NCBI GenBank assembly: GCA_030156255.1
Contig: JASGMV010000009.1
Coordinates: forward strand, 16,288-80,287
Reading direction: 5' to 3'
Source of the DNA: Desulfovibrionales bacterium
GTDB lineage: Bacteria; Desulfobacterota; Desulfovibrionia; Desulfovibrionales; Desulfovibrionaceae
Length of the DNA: 64,000 nucleotides
Positions 52,050 through 60,939 of the stretch are shown here, piece after piece (the stretch's first letter is position 1; each line of letters begins with the position of its first letter). The position numbers were made by a program, and so were the translations under genes. The notes beneath the pieces are model-generated. The model saw nothing but the letters and a program-made list of their open reading frames with translations, was not told the origin of the DNA and did no database searches.

Positions 52050-54551
52050 TCAACGCCTGCGGTTCAGCAGTCCGAATGGGTGCAGATTCAAATTGCTCAT
52101 GCTCAGGAATTTCACCTGGTGCTTGGCCTTGTCGCTCACCAACCGGTACGCCCCGATTTTGCAGATGTCCTGGATCACCATCCAAACCAAATTATAAATC
52201 CAGACGTAAACGATGTGCATGACCGGCAGCTTCGGCACGAGGACGCCGAAGCCCACCAGGCAAATGGCGAACACCTGCGTTCCGACAATGGACCAGAACA
52301 ACTGCCAGGAAGGATACGGCGGCCGGAAAAAGGCCTTTTGCGTGCGGGTGACGAAGAGCATCAAATGGCCGCCGGCCACCAGTTGCAGAAAGAGCATGGA
52401 CTGGAGCTGCGGCGTGGCGTAATGCAGAACCTCCCTGCCGACCCAGAGCATGCCGAAAGTCTCCACCACGGCCAGCACGCCGAGCAGGCTGGAAATGGAC
52501 AACACCCGCCGCATGTCCCATCGCACGGGATTGGGGTCCAGAAAGGTGTTGTCGTAGGCGATGGTCATGATGGGAATGTCGTCCAGCAAGGCCAGCAGAA
52601 TGATCATGATCGCCGTGAGCGGGTAGAATCCGAAAGCCAGCATGGCCAGCACCACGAAGATCATGATGTCGATGGTCATGGCGATGCGGTAGATGGTGTA
52701 GCTCATCATGCGCTCGAAGATGCGGCGCGCCTCCTCCACGGCCTGAATGATCACGGACAGTCCGGGAGCGGTGAGAATCAGGGCGGCCGCGGCCCGGGCG
52801 GCGTCCGTGGCCCCGGAAACCGCAACGCCCGCGTCGGCCTGTTTGAGGGCCGGAGCGTCGTTGACGCCGTCGCCGGTCATGGCCACGATATGTCCGCGGT
52901 TCTGCAAGGCCTTGACGATGGCGTATTTGTGCTCGGGGAACACCCGGGCGAAGCCTTCGGCCTTTTCCACGGCCTCCTGCTGGCCCGGGGTCAAATGGTC
53001 GGGATCGGCGTCTTCTCCGAAAAAGTCGGACGCGGCCTGCATGTTGGTCCCCATGCCGAGCTGGCCGGCGATCTCCCGGCCGATGGCCACGTCGTCGCCC
53101 GTGACCATTTTGACGTCGATGCCGTGCTCTTTGGCCTTGCGAATGGTCTCGGCCGAGTCCTCGCGGGGCGGATCGAACAGGGACAACAACCCCAAAAATT
53201 TCCATGCGTCGCCTTGCTTGCGGGCGACGCCCAGGGCGCGAAACCCCTTGGCCGCGAAGGCGTCCACCGCCTCCGAAGCTTTCTGCTTGTCCGCCTCGCT
53301 CATGTCCGACAAGTCGATGATGACCTGCGGCGCGCCCTTGGTGAAGACGACAGCGCCGTCCGAAGAGGCCAACTCGGCTTCGGTTCGTTTGGAGACCGGA
53401 TCGAAAGGAACGAATCTCTTGCGTTCATAGCGCGAGAGCGCGGACTTGTCCGCCAACCCGTTGATCACGGCCAGGTCGATGGCGTCCTTGTCCTCCTCCT
53501 TGGAGGCCAGCGCGCCGCCAAGGATCAACTCCTGTGCGTCCTTGGCCTCGAACAGCACGGGCTCGCCCAGTGTCAGTTTGTTCTGGGTCAGGGTGCCGGT
53601 CTTGTCGGAGCAGAGGATGTCGATGCCGGCCATTTCCTCGATGGCCTGCAACCGCGACACGATGGCCTTCCGTTTGGACAGGGCCAAAGCGCCCAAAGCC
53701 ATGGTCACCGACAACACGGCCGGCATGGCCACCGGAATGGAGGCCACCACCAGAATCAACACGAATTTGAACAGGCCGGCCCAAGGCTCGCCGCGCAAAA
53801 CCTCCGTGACCACCAGAAGCAACGCCAGGGCGATAGCCAGAAAAATAAGGAAGTCGCCCACGCGCATGACCGCCTTCTGGAAGTGCGAGACGGCGCCGGC
53901 GCTCTCCACCAGCTTGGCCGTGCGGCCAAAAAAGGTGTTCGAGCCCGTGGCGGTGACCACGGCCGTCATCTCGCCCTGCTTCACGGACGATCCGGAGTAG
54001 GCCTCCTCTCCGTTCTTTTTTGTCACCGGCAGGGACTCGCCCGTCAAGGCGGCCTGATCCACGCTGAGATAATCGCCGTCCAGCAGCACGCAGTCGGCCG
54101 GGATCACGTCGCCGAGACGCATCCGGATGACGTCGCCCGGAACCAGGTTCTCGGCTTCGATCTCGGAAAAGGCTCCGTCTCGCAAAGCCCTGGCCTGGAG
54201 CGCAAGCTGGCCTTTGAGGGAGTCCAACGCGTTCTGCGCCTTGAATTCCTCCCAAAAGCCGATCAAGGCGTTGAATATGAGCAGCGCCATGACGATGGCG
54301 AAGTCCAGAAAATCTTTGTCCACCAGCGCCAGAACGGCCGCCGCTTCGATCATCCAGGGAATCGGCCCCCAAAAAAAGGACAAAAACCGCATCAAAGCAC
54401 TTTTTTCCTCGGAAACCAAAGCGTTCGGACCATACTTTTCAAGCCTGGCCTGGGCTTCCTGAGAGGTCAGTCCGCCTTTCGAAGCGGAAAGCTCCTGCAG
54501 CACCTGTTCAACAGGCTTTTTCGCCTGTTCATCGACTTGATTGGCGCCCAT
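52050..54551 (-). CDS. P3A-type proton-efflux ATPase
   Basis: Plasma-membrane H+-pumping P-type ATPase. ATG 54551 is preferred to 54569 because AGGAGG lies 5 bp upstream. 833 residues: N-terminal cation-ATPase domain (GGLTSQEAQARLEKYGPNAL), actuator with TGE (LTGESLPVTKK), phosphorylated Asp316 (CSDKTGTLTQNKL), hinge motif MTGDGVNDAPALKQADAGVA, and ten membrane helices. The M5-M6 motif LLDDIPIMTIAYDN matches archaeal and plant H+-ATPases and argues against Ca2+ or heavy metals. Such pumps are uncommon in sulfate reducers and could serve pH homeostasis. It stands alone. Confidence 0.92.
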   Translation of the reverse strand: MGANQVDEQAKKPVEQVLQELSASKGGLTSQEAQARLEKYGPNALVSEEKSALMRFLSFFWGPIPWMIEAAAVLALVDKDFLDFAIVMALLIFNALIGFWEEFKAQNALDSLKGQLALQARALRDGAFSEIEAENLVPGDVIRMRLGDVIPADCVLLDGDYLSVDQAALTGESLPVTKKNGEEAYSGSSVKQGEMTAVVTATGSNTFFGRTAKLVESAGAVSHFQKAVMRVGDFLIFLAIALALLLVVTEVLRGEPWAGLFKFVLILVVASIPVAMPAVLSVTMALGALALSKRKAIVSRLQAIEEMAGIDILCSDKTGTLTQNKLTLGEPVLFEAKDAQELILGGALASKEEDKDAIDLAVINGLADKSALSRYERKRFVPFDPVSKRTEAELASSDGAVVFTKGAPQVIIDLSDMSEADKQKASEAVDAFAAKGFRALGVARKQGDAWKFLGLLSLFDPPREDSAETIRKAKEHGIDVKMVTGDDVAIGREIAGQLGMGTNMQAASDFFGEDADPDHLTPGQQEAVEKAEGFARVFPEHKYAIVKALQNRGHIVAMTGDGVNDAPALKQADAGVAVSGATDAARAAAALILTAPGLSVIIQAVEEARRIFERMMSYTIYRIAMTIDIMIFVVLAMLAFGFYPLTAIMIILLALLDDIPIMTIAYDNTFLDPNPVRWDMRRVLSISSLLGVLAVVETFGMLWVGREVLHYATPQLQSMLFLQLVAGGHLMLFVTRTQKAFFRPPYPSWQLFWSIVGTQVFAICLVGFGVLVPKLPVMHIVYVWIYNLVWMVIQDICKIGAYRLVSDKAKHQVKFLSMSNLNLHPFGLLNRRR

Positions 54552-54908
54552 GCATCCTCCTGAGCTCATACAGTTTTCATCGTCGTTTTCGGGCGGGCGA
54601 TTGCGTTTTGAAAAACAGAAAATATCCTCCTTTCTCCTGCCACATTTTTCTATAAAAAAACACGCCGAATTGTTATTTCAAAGTAACAGTCTTCCATGCC
54701 GGGGTCGGCGCCCATGGCTCAAGCGGCTCCAGTCGGACGTCCCCGCGGCGTCCTTCGTCGCAAGAAACGAGAAACGCCATTTCATTTTCGGAAGTTAAAG
54801 TTCCTAATAGTATTGCGCTCTTTCATTTTTATTCTTTCATTGCAATGAACTAGGATATGGCGCCAAGATTGCTCAATTTATTTTTCCATCAATGCTCCGG
54901 AGAAGAAT
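54552..54908. other. Divergent AT-rich intergenic region, 357 bp
   Basis: Lies between the proton ATPase (minus) and the acyltransferase (plus). It is clearly more AT-rich than its surroundings. The right part has a perfect 14 bp palindrome TTCATTGCAATGAA (54836-54849) followed by TAGGATAT (54852-54859), a possible operator and -10 for the acyltransferase. No gene seen. Confidence 0.45.
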
Positions 54909-56024
54909 ATGGGCGTCCTGCGCATGCTTCTGGCCCTGCTGGTGGCCAACTCCCACCATGAATACTTTTCGTTCGAAAGTATGGCCGGGCATACGGCGGT
55001 GCAGGCATTCTTCGTTATCTCCGGATTTTATATCGCCCTGATCCTCGACGAAAAATATAAACGCGGCGTTTGGACTTTTTATTCCAACCGCTTCCTGCGC
55101 ATCTACCCGCCCTATTACGTCGCCATGCTGCTGATGTTGGCCAGCCTGTTGCTTCTGGACGCGCACCCTTTCGGGATGCGGGAGGACTTCTTCGAGGCCT
55201 TTGCGCGAAGCTGGCGGGTTTGGGCCGCCTACGTGTGGACCAACCTGGCTTTGGCGGGCCAGGAACTCTTCTTCGTCATGGGGTGGGACGCCGGAGGATC
55301 GCTGCATTTCGAAATCAGCGACATGGATCTGGATCCAGCCTGGCAGTTTTCGCTGGTCACGCAGGCATGGTCTTTGGGCGTGGAGGTCGCATTCTACCTG
55401 GCCGCGCCGTACATCCTGCGCGGCGGCCCCAAGCGCTTGGCGTATTGTTTCGCGGGGAGCCTGGGCCTGCATCTTTTGATGAATTTCCTTGGCTCGCAAT
55501 ACGCCGAAATCGGCGAACGTCTGACGCCCTGCGAATTGTACCTGTTTCTGTCCGGAAGCCTGGGCTTCCACCTCTACAAACGCCTCAGGCGCAGGGTTCT
55601 TCCCGCTTGGTTGGGTCCGACCTGCCTGACGGCCATGCTCCTGTACGTCCTCAGTTACGAGGCGATTCCCGAGTCCATAGGATTTCCCCTGCTGATCGTG
55701 GTGGTCGCCCTGGGAGCGCCGTTCGTTTTCCGCGCTTTTCGAAACAACCGCTGGGACCGGTTCGTCGGCGACCTGTCCTATCCGTTCTACCTAACGCACT
55801 TTTTCGCAATCGGCGTCTTCGAGACGTATTTCGACGAAGTCCCATCCCTCCTCTTGCTTCTGTGCCAGCTGGCCCTGGCCGTAGGACTGTACGTCTCGGT
55901 GGACCGGCCGTTGGATCGATGGCGCCAGCGCAGGGCCGACCGCCAAACGGTCATCCGGCCGCAACCCGGCCAACCGGCGGGCGTTGCACCCCTTGCGCCG
56001 GTCCCGACCGGCCGAAACCCGTGA
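54909..56024 (+). CDS. Acyltransferase family 3 membrane protein (OafA/YrhL-like)
   Basis: Integral membrane acyltransferase that adds acetyl or other acyl groups to surface or exported glycans. 371 residues, about ten hydrophobic helices. The family His is in LLALLVANSHHEYFSFES, followed by FFVISGFYIALILDEKYK and the FYSNRFLRIYPPYY motif. AGGAG-like GGAGAAG precedes ATG 54909. It ends in a Pro/Arg-rich cytoplasmic tail. No glycan genes adjoin, so the acceptor (O-antigen, exopolysaccharide or flagellin glycan) is unknown. Confidence 0.9.
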   Translation: MGVLRMLLALLVANSHHEYFSFESMAGHTAVQAFFVISGFYIALILDEKYKRGVWTFYSNRFLRIYPPYYVAMLLMLASLLLLDAHPFGMREDFFEAFARSWRVWAAYVWTNLALAGQELFFVMGWDAGGSLHFEISDMDLDPAWQFSLVTQAWSLGVEVAFYLAAPYILRGGPKRLAYCFAGSLGLHLLMNFLGSQYAEIGERLTPCELYLFLSGSLGFHLYKRLRRRVLPAWLGPTCLTAMLLYVLSYEAIPESIGFPLLIVVVALGAPFVFRAFRNNRWDRFVGDLSYPFYLTHFFAIGVFETYFDEVPSLLLLLCQLALAVGLYVSVDRPLDRWRQRRADRQTVIRPQPGQPAGVAPLAPVPTGRNP

Positions 56025-56094
56025 CGGGTCGCGGTTCCCGGCTCAACCCAACGAGCTCGAAAGCCTCCCATCCACCACTTGTGCAACGACAATC

Positions 56095-56122
56095 TAAAGA
56101 TAGCGTCCCAAACATCCGATAA
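56095..56122 (+). promoter_or_regulatory. Sigma-28-type (FliA) promoter of gene 56193
   Basis: TAAA (56095-56098), 16 bp, TCCGATAA (56115-56122). The -10 matches the flagellar GCCGATAA at 7 of 8 positions; spacing is one more than the E. coli norm. ATG lies 70 bp downstream. Confidence 0.55.
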
Positions 56123-56192
56123 GAGACAAAAGAAAATATCCGCCTTTCGTTCACCTGCATGAATGATCGAGCATTGAATATGGAGGCTCGTT

Positions 56193-56795
56193 ATGGAAAT
56201 CAAGTCCATGGCGTCTGCATTGTCTCTTCATTCTTCTCTTATAAATCAGTCTACAACAAAGAATAATATGGATACAACAGAAGACACACATCAACAGATC
56301 AAGTCTTCAGATACTATGTTGTCAAACAATTTCTACGCGATCGATTATGAAGAATCAAAATACATTGCGGCTAAAAAATCATCATTCAAGATAGAATCAC
56401 AGTTGACTCATTCAAAAAATAATGCCCTTTACAGCGTATTAGAAGCCGCTGGCGGCGTGTCCGCGACATATCAGGACGCCAATCCGACGATGAGCGAAAA
56501 TGAAATAAAGAATGCAGTCAAAGGGGCTGGAGCAAAACAACAACTCCAGCACATTGAGGAAGAACGCAACAAGGCCGCTGACCAGCAAAAAGAAGAACAG
56601 CAAGACGGCGTGGAAGCATCTTCAACACTTGACGTGGAGAGCGCCGCCGAAACGTCGCCCGCATCGTCTTCATCAGCGGCGGCGGCTCCAGAAATTTCTA
56701 CCGCTTCGGTCCAAAACCCGGCGTCCGATAAGCAGAATTCCAGCGAAGCGGAAACGCCAAGCAAACAAATCGCCTCTCTCGACATCATCGCATAG
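56193..56795 (+). CDS. Hypothetical protein, 200 residues, likely flagellar-regulon
   Basis: No family recognised. The start is ATG 56193 with GGAGG 11 bp upstream. Composition is very rich in Ser, Thr, Ala, Asn, Gln and Glu. Residues about 85-135 resemble the helical part of FlxA-like proteins downstream (AKQQLQHIEEERNKAADQQK), and the last about 60 are low-complexity Ser/Ala/Glu. The first 270 bp are notably AT-rich with codons unlike the neighbours, suggesting foreign origin or relaxed selection. It has a sigma-28-type promoter and is followed after 13 bp by the first FlxA-like gene. Function unknown. Confidence 0.75.
   Translation: MEIKSMASALSLHSSLINQSTTKNNMDTTEDTHQQIKSSDTMLSNNFYAIDYEESKYIAAKKSSFKIESQLTHSKNNALYSVLEAAGGVSATYQDANPTMSENEIKNAVKGAGAKQQLQHIEEERNKAADQQKEEQQDGVEASSTLDVESAAETSPASSSSAAAAPEISTASVQNPASDKQNSSEAETPSKQIASLDIIA
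56724..56731 (+). promoter_or_regulatory. Possible sigma-28 -10 element inside gene 56193
   Basis: TCCGATAA, identical to the element at 56115, 77 bp before the next ATG (56809). No convincing TAAA lies 15-16 bp upstream, so it may be chance. Confidence 0.2.
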
Positions 56796-56808
56796 CGAGG
56801 CCATTCCC

Positions 56809-57291
56809 ATGAGTATTGATCTTTCTTCCAGTATGACGCAGTCAGAGAGCGCTTCTTCGTTCAATTTGGATGCCGTCAATACGGAAATCAGCGCGGTCGG
56901 CGAAGAAGTTTCCGACAGCGGCGCCATCGTTGATTACGACGAAGACCAGGGCGATACGGTCTCCATCTCCGAGCAGGCTCTCGCCATGGCCCAAACGTCA
57001 GCTTCAGAGACGAACATCCACAGCGGCCCCACAGTGAGCGCCGCCCCCTCCGCGGACGATTCCGTCCGGGATAGAGACTCCCTGCTGCAAAAACAGATCA
57101 ATGAAGTGAAGCGGGAAATTCAATATCTCCAGCAGAGCACGGAGCTGCCGGAGGACGAAAAACAGCGGAAGGTCATGCTCAAAGAGCAGCAACTCGCAGA
57201 ACTGCAGCAACAGTCGCAGCACAAATCCGCTGAGCAAATACTGGAGGAATTGCACAACCGCCGCGGAACCCGCGCCGAATGGGCGGCTTGA
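56809..57291 (+). CDS. FlxA-like coiled-coil protein, paralogue 1
   Basis: 160 residues from ATG 56809. It begins MSIDLSSSMTQSESASSFNL, has the motif DQGDTVSISEQALAMAQ near residue 50, and a long coiled coil at about 90-145 (INEVKREIQYLQQSTELPED ... KEQQLAELQQQSQ) with the ELPEDEK break typical of FlxA-like proteins (PF14282 as remembered). The tandem gene at 57437 shares the N terminus, the DTVSISEQA motif, the coiled coil and the R-G-T-R-A-E ending, so the two arose by duplication. E. coli flxA is a sigma-28 class III flagellar gene; its role is not known. Confidence 0.8.
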   Translation: MSIDLSSSMTQSESASSFNLDAVNTEISAVGEEVSDSGAIVDYDEDQGDTVSISEQALAMAQTSASETNIHSGPTVSAAPSADDSVRDRDSLLQKQINEVKREIQYLQQSTELPEDEKQRKVMLKEQQLAELQQQSQHKSAEQILEELHNRRGTRAEWAA

Positions 57292-57354
57292 GCCCCAGGA
57301 GGCGATAACCGCGCCCGCCTCTCGGCGCCAGCCTGCAAAACGGCAAGCGCCGCC

Positions 57355-57381
57355 TAAAGTTTTTTTCCGAATGTCCGAAAA
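57355..57381 (+). promoter_or_regulatory. Sigma-28-type (FliA) promoter of gene 57437
   Basis: TAAAGTTT (57355-57362), exactly 11 bp, TCCGAAAA (57374-57381). The -35 is a perfect match to the flagellar consensus TAAAGTTT-N11-GCCGATAA and the -10 matches at 6 of 8, with ideal spacing; ATG is 55 bp downstream. Confidence 0.65.
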
Positions 57382-57436
57382 ACGCTGCAAGGGGGGAAAA
57401 ATCCGGTCCGCCATGGGCGGCCAGGAGGTATATCCC

Positions 57437-57892
57437 ATGAGCATCGATCTTTCCGGTTTATCGGGCGCAGACAACATTTCTTCCTTCAACCTCAGCAAAA
57501 TATCCAAGAACGAAGAAGACTCCAACGGCTCCATCTACGACGACGAAGAGGGGGATACGGTCAGCATCTCCGAACAAGCCCGCGCCATGGCGCAGTCATC
57601 GCAATCTTCTTCCGCAGTGGATGTCGCCACCGGCGTCACCGACGAGGTCGCCGCCTCCACGAACAACTCCTCCGTCAAGGAAAAAATCGATAAGCTGGAG
57701 CAGGAAATCCAGGATCTCAAAAACGACACGGAACTGCCCGAAGACGAAAAACAGCAGCAGATCATGATCAAGCAGCAGGAGCTGATGCAGCTGCAACAGC
57801 AGCAAGATCAAAAGTCCGCCTCGGAGATATTGGACGGTCTGGCCGGCAGCGGCGGCACGCGCGCCGAAGGCATGTCCAGCAGCCTGACCTGA
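57437..57892 (+). CDS. FlxA-like coiled-coil protein, paralogue 2
   Basis: 151 residues from ATG 57437 with GGAGG 10 bp upstream. Same plan as the gene at 56809: MSIDLSGLSGADNISSFNLS, an acidic patch then GDTVSISEQARAMAQ, a coiled coil (EKIDKLEQEIQDLKNDTELP ... KQQELMQLQQQQDQ) and a short tail ending G-G-T-R-A-E-G. No signal peptide or membrane segment. It has its own sigma-28-type promoter, so flagellar-phase expression is likely. A secreted or flagellum-associated function is possible but unproven. Confidence 0.8.
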   Translation: MSIDLSGLSGADNISSFNLSKISKNEEDSNGSIYDDEEGDTVSISEQARAMAQSSQSSSAVDVATGVTDEVAASTNNSSVKEKIDKLEQEIQDLKNDTELPEDEKQQQIMIKQQELMQLQQQQDQKSASEILDGLAGSGGTRAEGMSSSLT

Positions 57893-58229
57893 TGAGCGTC
57901 CATTGCGCGGCGAGCCTGCCATTCTTGTAAAGCCGCTTGCGCCGGTCCCGACCAGGGTGTATGGATTCGGCCATGTTTCCCGATTCCGATTCCAGCCGAG
58001 CCCCTGGCCGGCCGCCCTTGTTCCGAATTCCAAGGATCGCTGAAACCAACCGCGGCGTTCGGGTCCGAACGCCGCGGGTCTACTGCATCGAGCGCCGACC
58101 GCATGCCGGCGGTGGTTGCGGCCGCCGGTCCGACTCGCTACGGCGGGCCTGCGGAAGCGACTGCCTTTTGATTCGCCCAACCGGCCTTGGCCCCGATCCA
58201 TCCGCCGACGGCGCGGACGAGCGCGCTGC
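57893..58229. other. 337 bp intergenic region with terminator-like hairpin
   Basis: No gene supported. CCGCGGCGTTCGG (58050-58062) and CCGAACGCCGCGG (58065-58077) form a perfect GC-rich hairpin with no T tract, probably marking the end of the FlxA-like transcripts. Confidence 0.5.
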
Positions 58230-60722
58230 ATGACCCGCTACATCTGCATCCACGGCCATTTCTACCAGCCGCCAAGGGAGAATCCCTGGCTCGAAGAGGT
58301 GGAGATGCAGGATTCGGCTCGGCCCTACCATGACTGGAACGAGCGCATCGCCATGGAGTGCTACGGCCCCAACGCCTCCGCCCGCATCATGGACAGCGAC
58401 GGCTACATCGTGGATCTGGTCAACAATTACGCGAAGATCAGCTTCAACTTCGGCCCCACCCTGCTTTCCTGGATGCAAAGACGGCAACCCGACGTCTACC
58501 AACGCATCCTCCAGGCGGACAAGATGTCGCGCAAGCGTTTTTCCGGCCACGGTTCGGCCATGGCGCAACTCTACAACCACATGATCGCCCCTTTGGCCTC
58601 CAAACGGGACAAGCTCACCCAGGCGCTGTGGGGGCTCAAGGATTTTCAAACCCGATTCGGCCGCGACCCGGAAGGCGCGTGGCTGCCGGAAACCGCCGTA
58701 GATGTCGAAACCCTGGAGATTTTGGCCGAACTCGGAGTCAAGTTCACCATCCTGGCGCCGCGCCAGTGCCGCCGCGTACGGCGCATCGGAGATACGGACT
58801 GGATCGACGTCTCCGGCGCACGGGTGGACCCCGCGGCGCCGTATCTGCTCCGGCTGCCCTCGAACCGAACCATCACCCTTTTTTTCTTCGACGGACCCAT
58901 TTCCCAAGACCTGGCCTTCGGCGATCTGCTGCACCGGGGGGAAAATCTTTACAACCGCCTCAAATCCGCGTTCACGGACAACGGCCGCGACTGGCCCCAA
59001 TTGGTCCACACGGCCACGGACGGCGAGACTTTCGGCCACCACCACGCGGCCGGCGAAATGGCCTTGGCCTGGTGCCTCCATCTCATTGAAAAGGACGATT
59101 CCGTCCAGTTGACCAACTACGGAGAGTACCTGGACAAACAACCGCCAGTCTTCGAGGCCGAGATATTCAACAACTCCTCCTGGAGCTGCGTCCACGGCGT
59201 GGAGCGCTGGAAATCCGACTGCGGCTGCAACTCCGGCGGCCGGCCGGAATGGCGCCAAACGTGGCGCGCGCCCCTGCGCAAGGCCATGGACTATCTCAAC
59301 GACGCCTGCTCCGAGATTTTCGAAAATCTGGGAGGCGCGTACTTCAAAGCCCCATGGGCCGCCCGCGACGCCTATATCTCCGTGATTCTGGATCGCAGCG
59401 ACAAGAACACGGACCGGTTTCTGACGCAGTTCGCCGCGGGGCCGCTCAACGCCGACGACGGGACTCGCGCGCTCAAACTTCTGGAAATGGCCCGCTTCTC
59501 CCAGCTCATCTATACGAGCTGCGGCTGGTTTTTCGACGACATCTCCGGTATCGAAACCGTGCAAATCCTCCAGTACGCCGTCCGGGCCATTCAACTTGCG
59601 GAAGAACTCTCCGGCAAGTACATCGAAAAACCGTTCATCGAACTGTTGGCCGAAGCGCCCAGCAACGTCCGTGGAAACGGCGCCTGGGTCTACGAACATT
59701 ACGCCAAACCGGCGCAGACGGACATGCTCCGCGCCGGCGCCCACTACGCCATTTCCGCCCTGTTCGAAGAGCGCCCGGAGCATTACAGCTTCGGCGCCTT
59801 CGAGGCCGTTTGCGAAACCATGAAAGCCCGCAGCGCCGGGCGATCGCATCTGATCACCGGACGCACGCGCATTGCATTCTCCACAACCCGCGAACAGGCG
59901 CAACTCCAGTTCGCCGCCCTGCACGCCGGCGACCACAACGTGACCTGCGGCGTCGGCTTTTTCCACGACATGGAGTCCTTCAGATCCATGGACGACGCGC
60001 TGGATACGGCCTTTGAACGCGGCGACATCACCGAGACCATCCGCGCCCTGGATGCGTACTTCGGCAAGCAGACCTACTCCGTGCAGCGCTTGTTCCGGGA
60101 CGAGCAGCGCAAGGTGGTCAAGGAACTGCTGGGCCCTGCTTTCCGGGCGGCGGAGGCGAGCTATCGGCAAATTTACGAGGCCAACTATCCCCTGTTGAAT
60201 TTTCTGGACTGGCTGTCCATGCCGCTGCCCGAACATTTTCTCCAGGCGGCCCGCTTTACGGTGAACACCGACCTTGTTCGGCTGTTTCAGCAGCAGGACG
60301 TCATTCCGGAGCAACTGGAGCGGCTGACCCGGGAGGCGGACCGATGGGGCTTGCCCATCGACCGGGAGACCATCGGCTATCTGGCCGCGGAGTGGACCTC
60401 CGGCCGCATGGAGCAACTCGCGGCTCGTCCATCCGACCTGGATTTGCTCCGCTCCATCAACGCGACCCTTGTCTGTTTCAACCGCCCGCCGCTGGAGCTG
60501 CGGCTATGGAAGTCGCAAAACATCTATGTGGAGCTGGGGCGTAAAATCCTGAACAAGTTGACGGCCCAGGCCGAAAAGGCCAGACCCGGCGCCGTTGAAC
60601 GGCTCGAAGCCTTCCGCAATCTGGGAACCCTGCTGCGGGTTCGGCCCTCAGCCCTGGAGGACGGCGTGGGAAAAGGCAAACTGAATCGGCTTGCGGACCT
60701 CGGCAACATCAAGCTGGCCTGA
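58230..60722 (+). CDS. Glycoside hydrolase family 57 protein with DUF3536 domain
   Basis: 830-residue GH57-type protein, a family of alpha-glucan hydrolases, branching enzymes and amylopullulanases. ATG 58230 gives MTRYICIHGHFYQPPRENPW, with the HGHFYQPP motif at the family N terminus. The predicted nucleophile Glu lies in GAWLPETAVDVETLEIL and the acid Asp in HTATDGETFGHHH. The C-terminal half (from about residue 320) is the helical DUF3536 region. No signal peptide, so it acts in the cytoplasm, probably on glycogen-like glucan. No glycogen genes adjoin. The annotated start follows a poor ribosome site. Confidence 0.9.
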   Translation: MTRYICIHGHFYQPPRENPWLEEVEMQDSARPYHDWNERIAMECYGPNASARIMDSDGYIVDLVNNYAKISFNFGPTLLSWMQRRQPDVYQRILQADKMSRKRFSGHGSAMAQLYNHMIAPLASKRDKLTQALWGLKDFQTRFGRDPEGAWLPETAVDVETLEILAELGVKFTILAPRQCRRVRRIGDTDWIDVSGARVDPAAPYLLRLPSNRTITLFFFDGPISQDLAFGDLLHRGENLYNRLKSAFTDNGRDWPQLVHTATDGETFGHHHAAGEMALAWCLHLIEKDDSVQLTNYGEYLDKQPPVFEAEIFNNSSWSCVHGVERWKSDCGCNSGGRPEWRQTWRAPLRKAMDYLNDACSEIFENLGGAYFKAPWAARDAYISVILDRSDKNTDRFLTQFAAGPLNADDGTRALKLLEMARFSQLIYTSCGWFFDDISGIETVQILQYAVRAIQLAEELSGKYIEKPFIELLAEAPSNVRGNGAWVYEHYAKPAQTDMLRAGAHYAISALFEERPEHYSFGAFEAVCETMKARSAGRSHLITGRTRIAFSTTREQAQLQFAALHAGDHNVTCGVGFFHDMESFRSMDDALDTAFERGDITETIRALDAYFGKQTYSVQRLFRDEQRKVVKELLGPAFRAAEASYRQIYEANYPLLNFLDWLSMPLPEHFLQAARFTVNTDLVRLFQQQDVIPEQLERLTREADRWGLPIDRETIGYLAAEWTSGRMEQLAARPSDLDLLRSINATLVCFNRPPLELRLWKSQNIYVELGRKILNKLTAQAEKARPGAVERLEAFRNLGTLLRVRPSALEDGVGKGKLNRLADLGNIKLA

Positions 60723-60900
60723 CATCTCCCAAGCAAACGCCTCTCGGCCTTCGCTCCCGAGAATCCATCGCGTGCGCCAAGTGCGGCGCTATCCAGACAT
60801 ACGGCGCCCGCGCAAGAAGCCGGCGAGCGTCTCCACCGCGCCCATGTTCGAATGGAAAACCGCCCTGAAGGTCCGCCGGACGACCCCCTGCGGCTATTTT

Positions 60901-60934
60901 CGGGAGCGAAGCGCGCCGGCGCGCTTCGCTCCCG
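60901..60934. terminator. Hairpin between convergent genes
   Basis: CGGGAGCGAAGCGCGC (60901-60916), CG, GCGCGCTTCGCTCCCG (60919-60934): a 16 bp perfect inverted repeat between the GH57 gene and the chemoreceptor gene. Strong but without a T tract on either strand. No other content in 60723-60939. Confidence 0.6.
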
Positions 60935-60939
60935 GCTTG

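Noticed and set aside
52014..54563. 849-codon plus-strand frame rich in His, Gln and Gly
   Set aside because: Complement of the P-type ATPase, which has all expected motifs.
56724..56731. Third sigma-28 promoter inside gene 56193
   Set aside because: The -10 TCCGATAA is good but no TAAA-like -35 is at the right distance; kept only as a low-confidence feature.
58080..60416. 778-codon minus-strand frame
   Set aside because: Complement of the GH57 gene; no domains.
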